NCBI RefSeq assembly: GCF_000974985.2
Contig: NZ_LAVA02000059.1
Coordinates: forward strand, 1-32,610
Reading direction: 5' to 3'
Source of the DNA: Streptomyces mangrovisoli
GTDB lineage: Bacteria; Actinomycetota; Actinomycetes; Streptomycetales; Streptomycetaceae
Length of the DNA stretch: 32,610 bases
Position numbers and translations under genes: made by a program. Shown here piece after piece: positions 23,702-32,132 of the stretch (positions are counted from its first letter, which is position 1; every line of letters begins with the position of its first letter). Below the pieces are notes generated by a model. The model saw nothing but the letters and a program-made list of their open reading frames with translations, searched no databases and was not told where the DNA came from.

Positions 23702-24764
23702 GACCGCGACCGACGTCCTCGACATCACGGGCTGGACCTGCCCGGCCCCGCTGCGCGACCAGCCCCGGATCGTGATGGGGCACGGCGGGGGCGGCACGCT
23801 CTCCGCCGAGCTGGTCCAGCACGTCTTCGCGCCGGCGTACGGCGGCAAGGCGCTCGCCCAGCTCGGCGACGCTGCCGCGCTGACCCTGGGCGGCGCCCGA
23901 CTGGCCTTCTCCACCGACTCGTTCGTCGTGCGGCCGCTGTTCTTCCCCGGCGGCAGCATCGGCGACCTCGCCGTCAACGGCACCGTCAACGACCTCGCCA
24001 TGAGCGGGGCGCGGGCCGCCTACCTCTCCTGCGGATTCATCCTGGAGGAAGGGGTGGAGACGCGGACCGTCTCCCGGGTCGCCGAGGCGCTCGGCGCGGC
24101 CGCGCGGGCCGCGGGCGTCGAGGTGGCCACCGGCGACACCAAGGTGGTGGAGGCGGGGCACGGCGACGGCGTGTACATCAACACCGCGGGCATCGGGCTG
24201 ATCCCGGACGGGGTCGACCTGCGGCCGCAGCGGGTGGTGCCCGGCGACGTCGTGATCGTCAGCGGCACCATCGGCGTGCACGGCATCGCCATCATGAGCG
24301 TGCGCGAGGGCCTGGAGTTCGGGGTGGAGATCGAGAGCGACTGCGCGGCGCTCGGCTCCCTGGTGGAGGCGATGCTCGCCGTCACCCCCGATCTGCACGT
24401 GCTGCGCGACCCCACCCGGGGCGGCCTCGCGGCCTCGCTCAACGAGATCGCCTCCGCGTCGGGCACCGGCGTCGTCCTCACCGAGCGGGCGCTGCCCGTC
24501 CCGGCCGCCGTCGCGGGCGCCTGCGCGATGCTCGGCCTCGACCCGATGTACGTCGCCAACGAGGGCAAACTCGTCGCCTTCGTCCCGCGCGAGCACGCCG
24601 ACGCCGTCCTGGAGGCCATGCGGGCCCACCCGCTGGGCCGCGAGTCCCGGATCATCGGCGAGGCGGTCGCCGAGCACCCGGGCATGGTCGTCGCCCGCAC
24701 CGCGCTCGGGGGCACCCGGGTGGTGGACATGCCGCTCGGGGAGCAACTCCCGCGGATCTGCTGA
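23691..24764 (+). CDS. hypE: HypE, thiocyanate/cyanide-forming dehydratase
   Basis: The gene encodes 357 residues. The start is the GTG at 23691 (VSSETATDV), with AGGGAGG about 6 nt upstream, inside the end of hypD. MGHGGGGTLSAELV is the family's glycine-rich nucleotide motif, and FSTDSFVV, GDLAVNGTVNDLAM and DPTRGGLAASLNEIA are also diagnostic. The C-terminus is PRIC, whose last residue, Cys357, receives the carbamoyl group from HypF and is dehydrated with ATP to thiocyanate. It is the last gene of the operon, followed by two hairpins. Confidence 0.96.
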   Translation: MSSETATDVLDITGWTCPAPLRDQPRIVMGHGGGGTLSAELVQHVFAPAYGGKALAQLGDAAALTLGGARLAFSTDSFVVRPLFFPGGSIGDLAVNGTVNDLAMSGARAAYLSCGFILEEGVETRTVSRVAEALGAAARAAGVEVATGDTKVVEAGHGDGVYINTAGIGLIPDGVDLRPQRVVPGDVVIVSGTIGVHGIAIMSVREGLEFGVEIESDCAALGSLVEAMLAVTPDLHVLRDPTRGGLAASLNEIASASGTGVVLTERALPVPAAVAGACAMLGLDPMYVANEGKLVAFVPREHADAVLEAMRAHPLGRESRIIGEAVAEHPGMVVARTALGGTRVVDMPLGEQLPRIC

Positions 24765-24773
24765 CGCTTCACC

Positions 24774-24850
24774 GCACCCCCCGTTCCGGGACGCTTGTCG
24801 TACCGGCCGTGGGCCCCGATCGGGGGGTGCGCTCACCCGACCCGGTGAGC
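24774..24850 (+). terminator. Tandem hairpins at the end of the hydrogenase operon
   Basis: GCACCCCCCG (24774-24783) pairs perfectly with CGGGGGGTGC (24821-24830) across a 37-nt loop. A second hairpin follows immediately, GCTCACC (24831-24837) with GGTGAGC (24844-24850) and a 6-nt loop. Together they start 10 nt after the hypE stop and are the likely operon terminator. Confidence 0.65.
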
Positions 24851-24899
24851 CGGGGCGCTTGACGCGTGCCGCGCGCGGCCGAAGCGGCGTTGCCCGGAC

Positions 24900-25193
24900 A
24901 TGGACCGAACCCCGCTCGTGCTGCGCACCCCGCTCGCGCTCCGGACACCGAGGGGAACGGACGCCGCGGACCGCGCCCGGACCGAGGTGTCCCCTGCCGC
25001 CAGGCCGCCCACGCCGCCGTGTCCCGCCGATGCCGATCCGGCCGGCGGACCACGGACGCGTACCCCCATCTACGCCCAGCTCGTCCGCGAGTGGCGGGCC
25101 CGGGGCCGCGCCGTGCCGGGCGCCCCCGACCCGTGGCGGACCCCGCCGGAGCGCCTGCCCGCCGGTCCGGACGACGTCACGGCAGGGGCCTGA
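24900..25193 (+). CDS. Small hypothetical protein, 97 residues
   Basis: The gene is not assigned to a family. The N-terminal two thirds are low-complexity (Arg/Thr/Pro/Ala). The C-terminal part, from TPIYAQLVREWRARGRAVP to DPWRTPPE, looks like a short conserved helix motif seen in small Streptomyces proteins. There is no signal peptide and no membrane segment. The ATG at 24900 has only a weak ribosome-binding site, so the true start may be further in. It ends 4 nt before the end of the convergent gene. Confidence 0.5.
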   Translation: MDRTPLVLRTPLALRTPRGTDAADRARTEVSPAARPPTPPCPADADPAGGPRTRTPIYAQLVREWRARGRAVPGAPDPWRTPPERLPAGPDDVTAGA

Positions 25194-25197
25194 ACGG

Positions 25198-25671
25198 TCA
25201 CAGTGCCCCCGGCGGCACGTCGCTCGCCTCGCGCAGGGCGAGCTCCAGCATCAGCGGAGCGTGCAGCCGGCCCGTCCCGTCCGGCGGGACCAGCCACTCC
25301 AGCGCACCGCCCGGCCGGTAGGGCGGCGGTACGGCGACCCACGCGCCCCTGCCCAGATGCCGTACCCCGGAGCCGATCCACCGGCTGTCCGGATCGGGCG
25401 GCAGGAAGAAGCCCACACGGCTCGACGAGGTGTCCACCAGCGTGGGACCCGGCACCGGCAGGGACGGCCGGAAGAGCAGGTCCAGGGTGCGCAGCCCCAG
25501 CCGGTCGGGCACGCTCAGCACGTCCCAGTAGCGGCCTGCCTCCAGTAACGCGATGCCATGGCCCCGGTCCCAGTCCCGCTTGCAGATCCGGGGGTCCGAC
25601 GCGGCGGCGGCGAGCCACTCCACGCCCTGCGTCCACATCCTGTTCGTCATGGGTTCCATCGCGTTCGTCAT
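25198..25671 (-). CDS. Uncharacterised Streptomyces protein resembling short primase/polymerase-like proteins
   Basis: The gene encodes 157 residues. The segments GVEWLAAAASDPRICKRDWD, GRYWDVLSVP, SSRVGFFLPP, RWIGSGVRHLG and AWVAVPPPYRPGG match a pattern I associate with small Streptomyces proteins often labelled as N-terminal bifunctional DNA primase/polymerase-like. The catalytic acidic residues of a real primase are not evident, so no enzymatic role is proposed. The ATG at 25671 has GGAG 7 nt upstream; ATGs at 25659 and 25650 are alternatives. No partner genes were seen. Confidence 0.7.
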   Translation of the reverse strand: MTNAMEPMTNRMWTQGVEWLAAAASDPRICKRDWDRGHGIALLEAGRYWDVLSVPDRLGLRTLDLLFRPSLPVPGPTLVDTSSSRVGFFLPPDPDSRWIGSGVRHLGRGAWVAVPPPYRPGGALEWLVPPDGTGRLHAPLMLELALREASDVPPGAL

Positions 25672-25816
25672 GCGCTGCTCCGGATCGGCGCCGCGCGACG
25701 GCGCGGCGCGAGCAAGGGGGCACGGCCGCGCAGGCGGCGCGGCACGGCGGAGGAGAGAGGGCCGCGGGGCACGGCTGGACGCCGGGGCACGGCACGGTGC
25801 GGACAGGGGTCCGCGC

Positions 25817-25844
25817 GGTGGGGTGTGCGGCCGCACACCCCACC
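25817..25844. promoter_or_regulatory. Perfect 28-bp palindrome
   Basis: The half site GGTGGGGTGTGCGG is followed directly by its exact complement. It lies in the 254-nt gap between two minus-strand genes, 82 nt after the stop of the upstream one and 146 nt before the start of the downstream one. It may be an operator for a dimeric repressor or a terminator; it has no loop and no T-tract. Confidence 0.6.
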
Positions 25845-25925
25845 CGCCCTCTGCATGGTGGTGGACGCGAGCAGGTAGCGGAAGGGGTGGCGGACCCTGG
25901 CGTTTGCGGCCGGGACGCATGAACG

Positions 25926-26417
25926 TCACGGCAGCGGTTCGGCGCCGCCCAGAACCGCCTCGACGGCCTGCTCCGGCGTCCCGACCCGCAGCGGGCGGTG
26001 GGTCTCCCCGGCGGCCTCGGGCAGCTCCCAGCCCCGTAGGACGGCCACGGGCTTGCCCGCCCGCAGCGCGAGGGCGACCTCACTGAGCGTGCCCCAGCCT
26101 CCGCCGATCGCCACGAGGGCGTCGCAGGTGGTGACCAGCAGGCCGTTGCGGAGTTCGCCGAGGCCGGTGGCGACCACGACGGTCAGGTGCGGATCGCCCG
26201 CGCCGCGGTCGTCGCCCGGCAGCAGACCGAGGACCGTGCCGCCAGCCGAGGTCGCGCCCTCGGCGCAGGCCGCCATCACCCCGCCGAGGCCGCCGCAGAC
26301 CACGACCGCGCCCCGGCGCGCGAGCAGCGCGCCGACCCGCCGGGCCAGGTCCCGCTCGGACGCGCCCGCGTGTCCCGGTCCGCAGACGGCGATGTACGGC
26401 GTTGCCCGCGAGCTCAT
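25926..26417 (-). CDS. SLOG/TIGR00725-type Rossmann protein (LOG-like)
   Basis: The gene encodes 163 residues. The nucleotide-binding N-terminus is YIAVCGPGHAGASERDLARR, then VVVCGGLGGVMAACAEGA, and the SLOG signature GGGWGTLSEVALAL is in the C-terminal half. The family binds nucleotides or nucleotide-derived ligands; its LOG relatives release cytokinins by hydrolysing nucleoside monophosphates, but this branch has no proven substrate. ATG at 26417 with GGGGAGG 5 nt upstream decides the start against a longer open frame. It is divergent from the aminotransferase. Confidence 0.87.
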   Translation of the reverse strand: MSSRATPYIAVCGPGHAGASERDLARRVGALLARRGAVVVCGGLGGVMAACAEGATSAGGTVLGLLPGDDRGAGDPHLTVVVATGLGELRNGLLVTTCDALVAIGGGWGTLSEVALALRAGKPVAVLRGWELPEAAGETHRPLRVGTPEQAVEAVLGGAEPLP

Positions 26418-26572
26418 CGAACCTCCCCGTCCCCGGTCACCCACCCCTTCGACGGTGCCGTGTCGCGCCGCGTCGCGCCATGCCATGCCCTCCAGGGCGG
26501 GGCAGTGCAGTGCCCTGCCGTGGAGCACCCTGCCGTGTTGTGCCGCACTCGGTCGCACTTCTGCGCACGCTC

Positions 26573-26634
26573 GATTCGAGCGTCCAGACACGTGATTCGA
26601 TCGTAGATGCTTGTCCTTTCATCGTATTCGACCG
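26573..26634 (+). promoter_or_regulatory. Three phased copies of a KATTCGANCG motif (putative operator)
   Basis: GATTCGAGCG (26573-26582), GATTCGATCG (26594-26603) and TATTCGACCG (26625-26634) lie 21 and 31 bp apart, close to two and three helical turns. The first is centred in a 15-bp palindrome (26568-26582). The third falls between the putative -35 and -10 of the aminotransferase. The array is what an Lrp/AsnC octamer or a dimeric repressor might bind, and an Lrp-type gene is encoded downstream. Confidence 0.55.
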
Positions 26635-26640
26635 TACGCT
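26611..26640 (+). promoter_or_regulatory. Putative aminotransferase promoter
   Basis: TTGTCC (26611-26616) and TACGCT (26635-26640) are separated by 18 nt, resembling a vegetative -35/-10 pair (TTGACA/TANNNT). Transcription would start near 26647, giving a leader of about 30 nt before the ATG at 26677. Confidence 0.45.
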
Positions 26641-26676
26641 GCGGTCGTTCCGTCGCCGTCGAGCTCGAGGTACTCC

Positions 26677-28026
26677 ATGGACCGCACCCGTCTCCAGCAG
26701 CTCCTGGCCCGCGAGAGCGCCGAGGCCGAGCGGCTCAACCCGCGGTCGAAGGCCGCGTACGAGCGCGCCGAGCATCTCTTCGGCCGGGTCCCGATGACCT
26801 GGATGAACAAGAACGCGGGAGCGTTCCCCCGCTACCTCGACAGCGCGCGCGGCGCCCGTGTCACGGACGTCGACGGGCACGAGTACATCGACTTCTGCCT
26901 CGGCGACACCGGCGCGATGGCCGGGCACTCGCCCGCGGTGGTCGGCGAGGCGGTCCGGCACCGGTTCACCGAGCTGGGCGGCGCGACGGCGATGCTGCCG
27001 ACCGAGGACGCGGAGTGGGTCGGCGCCGAGCTGACCCGCCGCTTCGGGCTCGCCCGCTGGAGCTTCTCGCTGACCGCGACCGACGCCAACCGCTGGGCCA
27101 TCCGGCTGGCCCGCGCCGTGACGGACCGCCCGAAGATCCTCTTCAACAGCTACAGCTACCACGGCAGCGTCGACGAGTCGCTGATCGTCGTCGGCCCCGA
27201 CGGGCAGGGCGCCGCGCGCCCCGGCAACGTCGGCGCCCCCTGCGACGTCACCCTCACCAGCCGGGTCGCCGAGTTCAACGACCTGGAGCAGCTGGAGCGC
27301 GAACTCGCCCACGGCGACGTGGCCGCCGTGCTGATGGAGCCCGCGCTCACCAACATCGGCATCGTGCTGCCCGAGCCCGGCTACCTCGAGGGCGTCCGCG
27401 AACTCACCCGCCGCTACGGCACCCTGCTGATCAACGACGAGACGCACACCTTCTCCGCGGGCCCGGGCGGCTGCACGGCCGCCTGGGAGCTGGAGCCCGA
27501 CCTGCTGACCATCGGCAAGGCCATCGGCGGCGGCATCCCGGCCGGCGCCTACGGTCTCTCCGCCGAGCTGGCCGACCGGCTGCTCGGCCGCAGCGACCTG
27601 GACCTGGTCGACATGGGAGGCGTCGGCGGCACCCTGGCCGGCAACGCCCTGTCCGTCGCCGCGACCCGGGCCACCCTCGAACACGTCCTCACCGACGAGG
27701 CGTTCGCCCACATGGCCACGTTGTCCGAGCGCTTCGAGGCCGGCGTGCGCGGCAGCATCGAGGCGCACAAGCTGCCCTGGTCGGTGAGCCGGCTCGGCGC
27801 GCGCACGGAGTACCGCTTCGCCGACCCGGCGCCGCGCACCGGCACCGAGTCCGCGGCGGCCCAGGACGCCGAGCTGGAGGACTTCCTCCACCTCTACCTG
27901 GCCAACCGGGGCATCCTGCTCACCCCGTTCCACAACATGGCCCTGATGTGCCCGGACACCACCGAGCAGGACGTCGACACCCACACCCGCGTCTTCGCGG
28001 ACGCCCTGGCCGAACTGGCCGGCTGA
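26677..28026 (+). CDS. Class III PLP-dependent aminotransferase (glutamate-1-semialdehyde aminomutase-like)
   Basis: The gene encodes 449 residues from ATG 26677, with GAGG about 7 nt before it; an in-frame ATG at 26611 has no ribosome-binding site and overlaps the promoter. The PLP lysine is Lys281 in LLTIGKAIGGGIPAGAYG. Asp254 in INDETHTF pairs with the pyridine nitrogen, and the NSYSYHGSVDES segment holds the cofactor phosphate region. It resembles GSA aminomutase-type transaminases, but real HemL genes lie with heme genes, and none are here. A transamination of a small amino compound is therefore more likely. It is followed 86 nt later by an Lrp/AsnC regulator, probably its controller. 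Confidence 0.9.
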   Translation: MDRTRLQQLLARESAEAERLNPRSKAAYERAEHLFGRVPMTWMNKNAGAFPRYLDSARGARVTDVDGHEYIDFCLGDTGAMAGHSPAVVGEAVRHRFTELGGATAMLPTEDAEWVGAELTRRFGLARWSFSLTATDANRWAIRLARAVTDRPKILFNSYSYHGSVDESLIVVGPDGQGAARPGNVGAPCDVTLTSRVAEFNDLEQLERELAHGDVAAVLMEPALTNIGIVLPEPGYLEGVRELTRRYGTLLINDETHTFSAGPGGCTAAWELEPDLLTIGKAIGGGIPAGAYGLSAELADRLLGRSDLDLVDMGGVGGTLAGNALSVAATRATLEHVLTDEAFAHMATLSERFEAGVRGSIEAHKLPWSVSRLGARTEYRFADPAPRTGTESAAAQDAELEDFLHLYLANRGILLTPFHNMALMCPDTTEQDVDTHTRVFADALAELAG

Positions 28027-28112
28027 CCCGCCCCGGCACAGGCCGCAGCCGACTCGCCGCACGGGCCGTACAGGAAAACCCGCCGCACAGGCAGTAGAGG
28101 AAAAGGGGACAC

Positions 28113-28553
28113 GTGGACGAGATCGACCGGGCCATCCTGCGCGAGCTGCAGAGCGACGGACGCATCGCCTACGCCGACCTCGGCCCGAAGGTCGGCCTGT
28201 CCGCCTCCGCGGCCCGGCAGCGCCTGCAACGGCTGCTGGACGCCAAGGCCGTCCAGGTCGTCGGGGTCACCGACCCGATGGCCATGGGCGGCCAGGCCAT
28301 GGCGCTGCTCGGCATCGGCGTGGACGGCGACCCGCGCGCCGTCGCCGACGCGCTCGCCGCCCGCCCCGAGGTGGTGTACTCCGTGCTCACCTCGGGCGGC
28401 TTCGACCTCTTCGCGGAGGTCGTCACGCCGGGGCCGAAGGATCTGCTCGACTTCGTCAACGACGTCGTCCGGCCGATCGAGGGCGTACGGCAGGTCCAGT
28501 CCTTTCCCTACTTCGCCATCCACACCCACCGCTTCCTGTGGGACGTCGGCTGA
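28113..28553 (+). CDS. Lrp/AsnC family transcriptional regulator
   Basis: The gene encodes 146 residues. The N-terminal helix-turn-helix spans about 1-50 (DEIDRAILRELQSDGRIAY, then SASAARQRLQRLLDA), and the RAM ligand domain follows (about 62-140, with VVYSVLTSGGFDLFAEVV). The start is GTG 28113 with AAGGGGA 5 nt upstream. Such proteins form octamers that sense amino acids. It probably regulates the aminotransferase upstream, where three phased motifs lie. It also precedes the MMPL gene by 92 nt. Confidence 0.93.
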   Translation: MDEIDRAILRELQSDGRIAYADLGPKVGLSASAARQRLQRLLDAKAVQVVGVTDPMAMGGQAMALLGIGVDGDPRAVADALAARPEVVYSVLTSGGFDLFAEVVTPGPKDLLDFVNDVVRPIEGVRQVQSFPYFAIHTHRFLWDVG

Positions 28554-28645
28554 CCACCGGAACGGCCGAGTCCGGCATGCCCTCGGGCAGGGCGTGACGT
28601 CTACTGAGGCTGTAAACGGCGCCCCTGCTGGAGAAGGCCGAGGTC

Positions 28646-31036
28646 GTGACGTTGAGCCAGGGCAGAGCAGGAGACGTGGGGGCGGCCAGACCGGGAGTGC
28701 TGCGGCGGCTCGGGGAGTGGTGCGCGCACCACTTCGTGGTCGTCATCATCGCCTGGCTGGTGGCCATCGTGGCCGTGCAGGCGCTGAGCCGTTCCCTCGG
28801 CGGCGAGTACGAGGACAACTTCTCGCTCCCCGGCGTGCAGGCCCAGAAGGGCCTCGACGTGCTGAAGAAGCACGATCCCGCCGCGGGCGGGTACGGCAGC
28901 CAGATCGTCATGCACGATGGGGACAAGGCGCTGACCGGGTTCAGCCAGCAGATGTCCCAGACGGTCGGCGACCTGGCCAAGCTGCCGCACGTGCTGTCCG
29001 TGCAGAACCCGCTCACGGGTGCCACGACGGAGGGCTCGGCGAGCACCTCCAGCTCGTCGTCCTCGTCCTCGTCCTCGTCATCCTCATCGTCGTCGTCATC
29101 GAGTTCCTCGTCGTCGAACTCGTCGTCGTCGAACTCGTCCTCCGGACAGGCCCAGAAAGGCTCCGGATCGCAGAACGTCGGCCCCCTGTCGACCGACGGC
29201 AAGACCGCCTACATCACCGTCCGCTTCGACGAGCAGCCCTCGACCCTGGGCAGCAGCTATCTCGACGGCGTCGACACCGCCGTGCAGCCGCTGCGCGCGG
29301 CCGGCGTCGACGTGGAGTACGGCGGCCCGCTCGGCGAACTGGCCCGGCCCGCCGCCAACGACAAGGTCAGCGAGGCCATCGGCTTCGGCGTCGCCATCAT
29401 CGTCCTGCTGGTCGGCTTCGGCAGTGTCATCGCCTCCGGCATCCCGCTGCTGACCGCGCTGATCAGCGTCGTCGGCGGCCTCGGTCTGCTCGGGATGCTC
29501 GCGGCCGCGTTCACCTTCGCGACGGTCTCCCCGACCCTCGCGACGATGATCGGCATCGGTGTCGGCATCGACTACGCCCTGTTCCTGCTCACGCGGCACC
29601 GACAGAACCTCATGGACGGCGTCGATCCGGTGCGCGCCGCCGGCCACGCCACGTCCACCAGCGGGCGCGCCGTGCTGGTCTCCGGCTGCACCGTGATCAT
29701 CGCGCTCGCGGGCCTGTTCGTCTCCGGCGTGACCTTCATCGGTCTGCTCGGCCTCGCGGCGGCGGTGACGGTGGTCTCCGCGGTCACCGGCGCGCTCACC
29801 CTCGTACCGGCCCTGCTCGGGCTCATCGGCACCCATATCGACCAGTACCACGTGCGCAAGCCCATCGCGGAGACCGACGCCGAGCCGGGCGCCACCCCGC
29901 ACGGCACCTGGCACCGCTACGCGCAGCGCGTCGAACGGGCGCCGCTGAAGTTCCTGACGGCCGGTGTCGCCGTCATCGCGATCCTGGCGATCCCGGCGTT
30001 CACCATCGAGCTGGGCCACATCGGCGACGGCGCCGACCCGACGTCGTTCACCGACCGGCGCGCCTTCGACCTGATGACGGACGCCTTCGGGGCGGGCTCC
30101 AACGGCCCGCTGACGGTGGTCATCGACCAGACCGACGTGCCCTCCGACCAGCGTTCCGACCTCGACTCGCAGGCGCAGAAGACACTGAACGGGGTGCAGG
30201 GCGCGGCCGTGGTGACCCAGCTGAACCCGACGAAGGACGGGGACGTCCTGGTCGGCACGGTCTACTCGAAGGTCTCCCCGCAGAACCCGGACACCACCGA
30301 CCTCACCAACCGCCTGGTGAACGACACGCTGCCGGACGCGGTGAAGGGCACGAAGGCGCACGGCTACGTCACCGGCACCACGGCCACCCAGGTCGACTTC
30401 CGCAACATCGTCGCGAGCAGGCTGCCGCTCATCATCCTCGTGGTGGTCGCGCTCGCCTTCCTGATCATCCTCGCGGTCTTCCGCGGCCTGCTCGTGGCGG
30501 TGAAGGCGGCCGTCCTGAACGTCCTGTCCATCACCGCCTCCTACGGCGTCGTCGTCGCCGTCTTCCAGTGGGGCTGGGGCGGGCCCGCGCTGGGCGTGCA
30601 CGGCAAGGTGCCCATCGAGAGCTACGTGCCGATGATGATGTTCGCGATCATCTTCGGGCTCAGCATGGACTACGAGATCTTCCTGCTCTCCCGCGTGCAC
30701 GAGGCCTGGGTGCGCACCGGCGACGCGAAGGGATCGGTCGCGCACGCCCTGGAGATCACCGCGCGCGTCATCACCTGCGCCGCGCTGATCATGGTGAGCG
30801 TCTTCGCCGCGTTCATCCTCAGCGACAACATCGTGGTCAAGATGCTGGGTCTCGGCCTCGCGGTCAGCGTGCTCATCGACGCCACCGTCGTACGACTGCT
30901 GCTGGTACCCGCCGTGATGACCCTGCTCGGCGCGCACGCCTGGTGGACGCCCCAGTGGCTGGACCGGATCCTGCCGCACATCGACACCGAGGGCGAGGCG
31001 GAACTCAGTCCCGCGTCCTCGCGGCCGAAGGTGTGA
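28646..31036 (+). CDS. MMPL/RND-family membrane transporter with poly-serine loop
   Basis: The gene encodes 796 residues. Transmembrane helix 1 is about residues 29-48. The first extracellular loop is followed by a bundle with FGVAIIVLLVGFGSV, IGIGVGIDYALFLL and GRAVLVSGCTVIIALAGLFV. The second half repeats this pattern, with FGLSMDYEIFLLSRVHEAW as the signature MMPL segment. This duplicated architecture is the MMPL family, which exports lipids or hydrophobic products across the actinobacterial membrane using the proton gradient. The first loop contains an uninterrupted run of 23 serines (135-157), then N-SSSS-N-SSS. GTG 28646 follows GGAGAAGG and GAGG. The end overlaps the convergent phosphatase gene by 32 nt. 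The substrate is unknown. Confidence 0.92.
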   Translation: MTLSQGRAGDVGAARPGVLRRLGEWCAHHFVVVIIAWLVAIVAVQALSRSLGGEYEDNFSLPGVQAQKGLDVLKKHDPAAGGYGSQIVMHDGDKALTGFSQQMSQTVGDLAKLPHVLSVQNPLTGATTEGSASTSSSSSSSSSSSSSSSSSSSSSSSNSSSSNSSSGQAQKGSGSQNVGPLSTDGKTAYITVRFDEQPSTLGSSYLDGVDTAVQPLRAAGVDVEYGGPLGELARPAANDKVSEAIGFGVAIIVLLVGFGSVIASGIPLLTALISVVGGLGLLGMLAAAFTFATVSPTLATMIGIGVGIDYALFLLTRHRQNLMDGVDPVRAAGHATSTSGRAVLVSGCTVIIALAGLFVSGVTFIGLLGLAAAVTVVSAVTGALTLVPALLGLIGTHIDQYHVRKPIAETDAEPGATPHGTWHRYAQRVERAPLKFLTAGVAVIAILAIPAFTIELGHIGDGADPTSFTDRRAFDLMTDAFGAGSNGPLTVVIDQTDVPSDQRSDLDSQAQKTLNGVQGAAVVTQLNPTKDGDVLVGTVYSKVSPQNPDTTDLTNRLVNDTLPDAVKGTKAHGYVTGTTATQVDFRNIVASRLPLIILVVVALAFLIILAVFRGLLVAVKAAVLNVLSITASYGVVVAVFQWGWGGPALGVHGKVPIESYVPMMMFAIIFGLSMDYEIFLLSRVHEAWVRTGDAKGSVAHALEITARVITCAALIMVSVFAAFILSDNIVVKMLGLGLAVSVLIDATVVRLLLVPAVMTLLGAHAWWTPQWLDRILPHIDTEGEAELSPASSRPKV
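29042..29143 (+). repeat. Serine-codon microsatellite inside the MMPL gene
   Basis: The 34 codons contain 31 serine codons (TCG, TCC, TCA, AGC, AGT mixed), with 23 in a row from 29048 to 29116. Mixed synonymous codons suggest that the serine tract itself is selected, in addition to any slippage of the TCG/TCC triplets. Confidence 0.85.
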
Positions 31037-32132
31037 GCCCCGGCGTCAGCACGAGCATCGTGGCGTCGTCGCGGACGGTGCCGCAGTGCCGTACCAGTTC
31101 GTCCCAGATCCGCCGGGCCAGGACGTCCGGTTCGGCGCCGGAGTGCGCGGCGAGCCGCTCGGGCAGCGGGTAGAAGGCGCCCCGCACGTCCCTGCCCTCC
31201 CAGACCCCGTCCGAGGCGAGGAACAGCCGGTCGCCGGGGAGCAACTCCAGGGTGCCCTCCTTCGGCGGGTCGACCTCCGCGAGGCCCAGCCCGAGCGGGG
31301 CCCCGGCGGTCAGCTCGATCTCGTGGGCGGCCCCGTCACGCAGCAGCACCGGTGCCGGGTGCCCGCACGACACCATCCGCACGGTCCGGGCGTCGGCGGA
31401 GAACTCCAGCACGAGGGCGGTGGCGAACAGTTCGGCATGCCGTACGGCGGACGAGTCGACGACCAGCCGTCGGTCCATGCGGGCCGCGACCGACTCGGTG
31501 TCCGGCTGGTCGAGGACGGCCTCCCGGAACGCGCCCAGCAGCGACACGACGGTCGAGACGGCCGCCAGCCCGTGTCCCTGCACGTCGCCCAGCACCGCCC
31601 GTACGCCGCCGGGCCCCATGCGCACGTCGTAGAAGTCGCCGCCGACCAGCGTGCCGCGCTGGGCCGCCCGGTACAGGCCCAGACAGCCGACCGGCCCGAC
31701 ACGCTCGGGCAGGGGTGGTACGACGGCCTGCTGCACCGCCTCGGCGACGGTGCGCTCGGTGTCCAGCTGGGCGTCCCGGCGGCTGCGCACGAAGGAGATG
31801 AACACGCTGAGCAGGGAGACGAAGGTGACGGTCAGCAGATCGGTGTCGCCGGGCCGGTTGAGCGTCGAGTCCGGCACGGTCAGCAGGGCCAGGACCAGGA
31901 CGCCGAGGCCGGCGGTGGCCAGCGGCCCGTAGGACAGCACGGCGAGCGGCGGGATCGCGCCGAGCAGGAAGCCGAGATCCTTCGGGTTCGGGGCGAACAG
32001 CGCGGCCGCGGCGACCACGACGACCAGCACGAGCGGCAGCAGCCGCACCCAGCGCGGTGGCGGGGCACCGCGCAGCCAGCTCCGGCCGTCGTCCCGGCCC
32101 TCGCCGGGCACACGCAGGCGCAGCCTTCTCAC
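31005..32132 (-). CDS. Membrane-anchored PP2C/SpoIIE-type serine/threonine phosphatase
   Basis: The gene encodes 375 residues. Two or three hydrophobic stretches (about 29-47, 52-83 and 97-115) anchor the N-terminus. The SpoIIE/PP2C domain begins near residue 127. Metal-binding and catalytic motifs are GGDFYDV, LGDVQGHG and FLASDGVWE, with a DDATMLVL end. Such phosphatases act on anti-sigma-factor antagonists in Streptomyces; the partner is not in the window. The GTG at 32132 lacks a ribosome-binding site, and GTG 32111 (residue 8), with AGAAGG 12 nt upstream, is an alternative. It is convergent with and overlaps the MMPL gene by 32 nt. Confidence 0.9.
   Translation of the reverse strand: MRRLRLRVPGEGRDDGRSWLRGAPPPRWVRLLPLVLVVVVAAAALFAPNPKDLGFLLGAIPPLAVLSYGPLATAGLGVLVLALLTVPDSTLNRPGDTDLLTVTFVSLLSVFISFVRSRRDAQLDTERTVAEAVQQAVVPPLPERVGPVGCLGLYRAAQRGTLVGGDFYDVRMGPGGVRAVLGDVQGHGLAAVSTVVSLLGAFREAVLDQPDTESVAARMDRRLVVDSSAVRHAELFATALVLEFSADARTVRMVSCGHPAPVLLRDGAAHEIELTAGAPLGLGLAEVDPPKEGTLELLPGDRLFLASDGVWEGRDVRGAFYPLPERLAAHSGAEPDVLARRIWDELVRHCGTVRDDATMLVLTPGLTPSAARTRD

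Noticed and set aside
26611..26676. Longer aminotransferase starting at ATG 26611
   Set aside because: The extra residues are not protein-like, no ribosome-binding site precedes that ATG, and the segment overlaps the putative promoter and operator motifs.
28456..29202. Minus-strand frame with a long Asp/Glu run
   Set aside because: The acidic run is the complement of the serine-codon tract of the MMPL gene, and the frame overlaps the Lrp end and MMPL start without its own ribosome-binding site.
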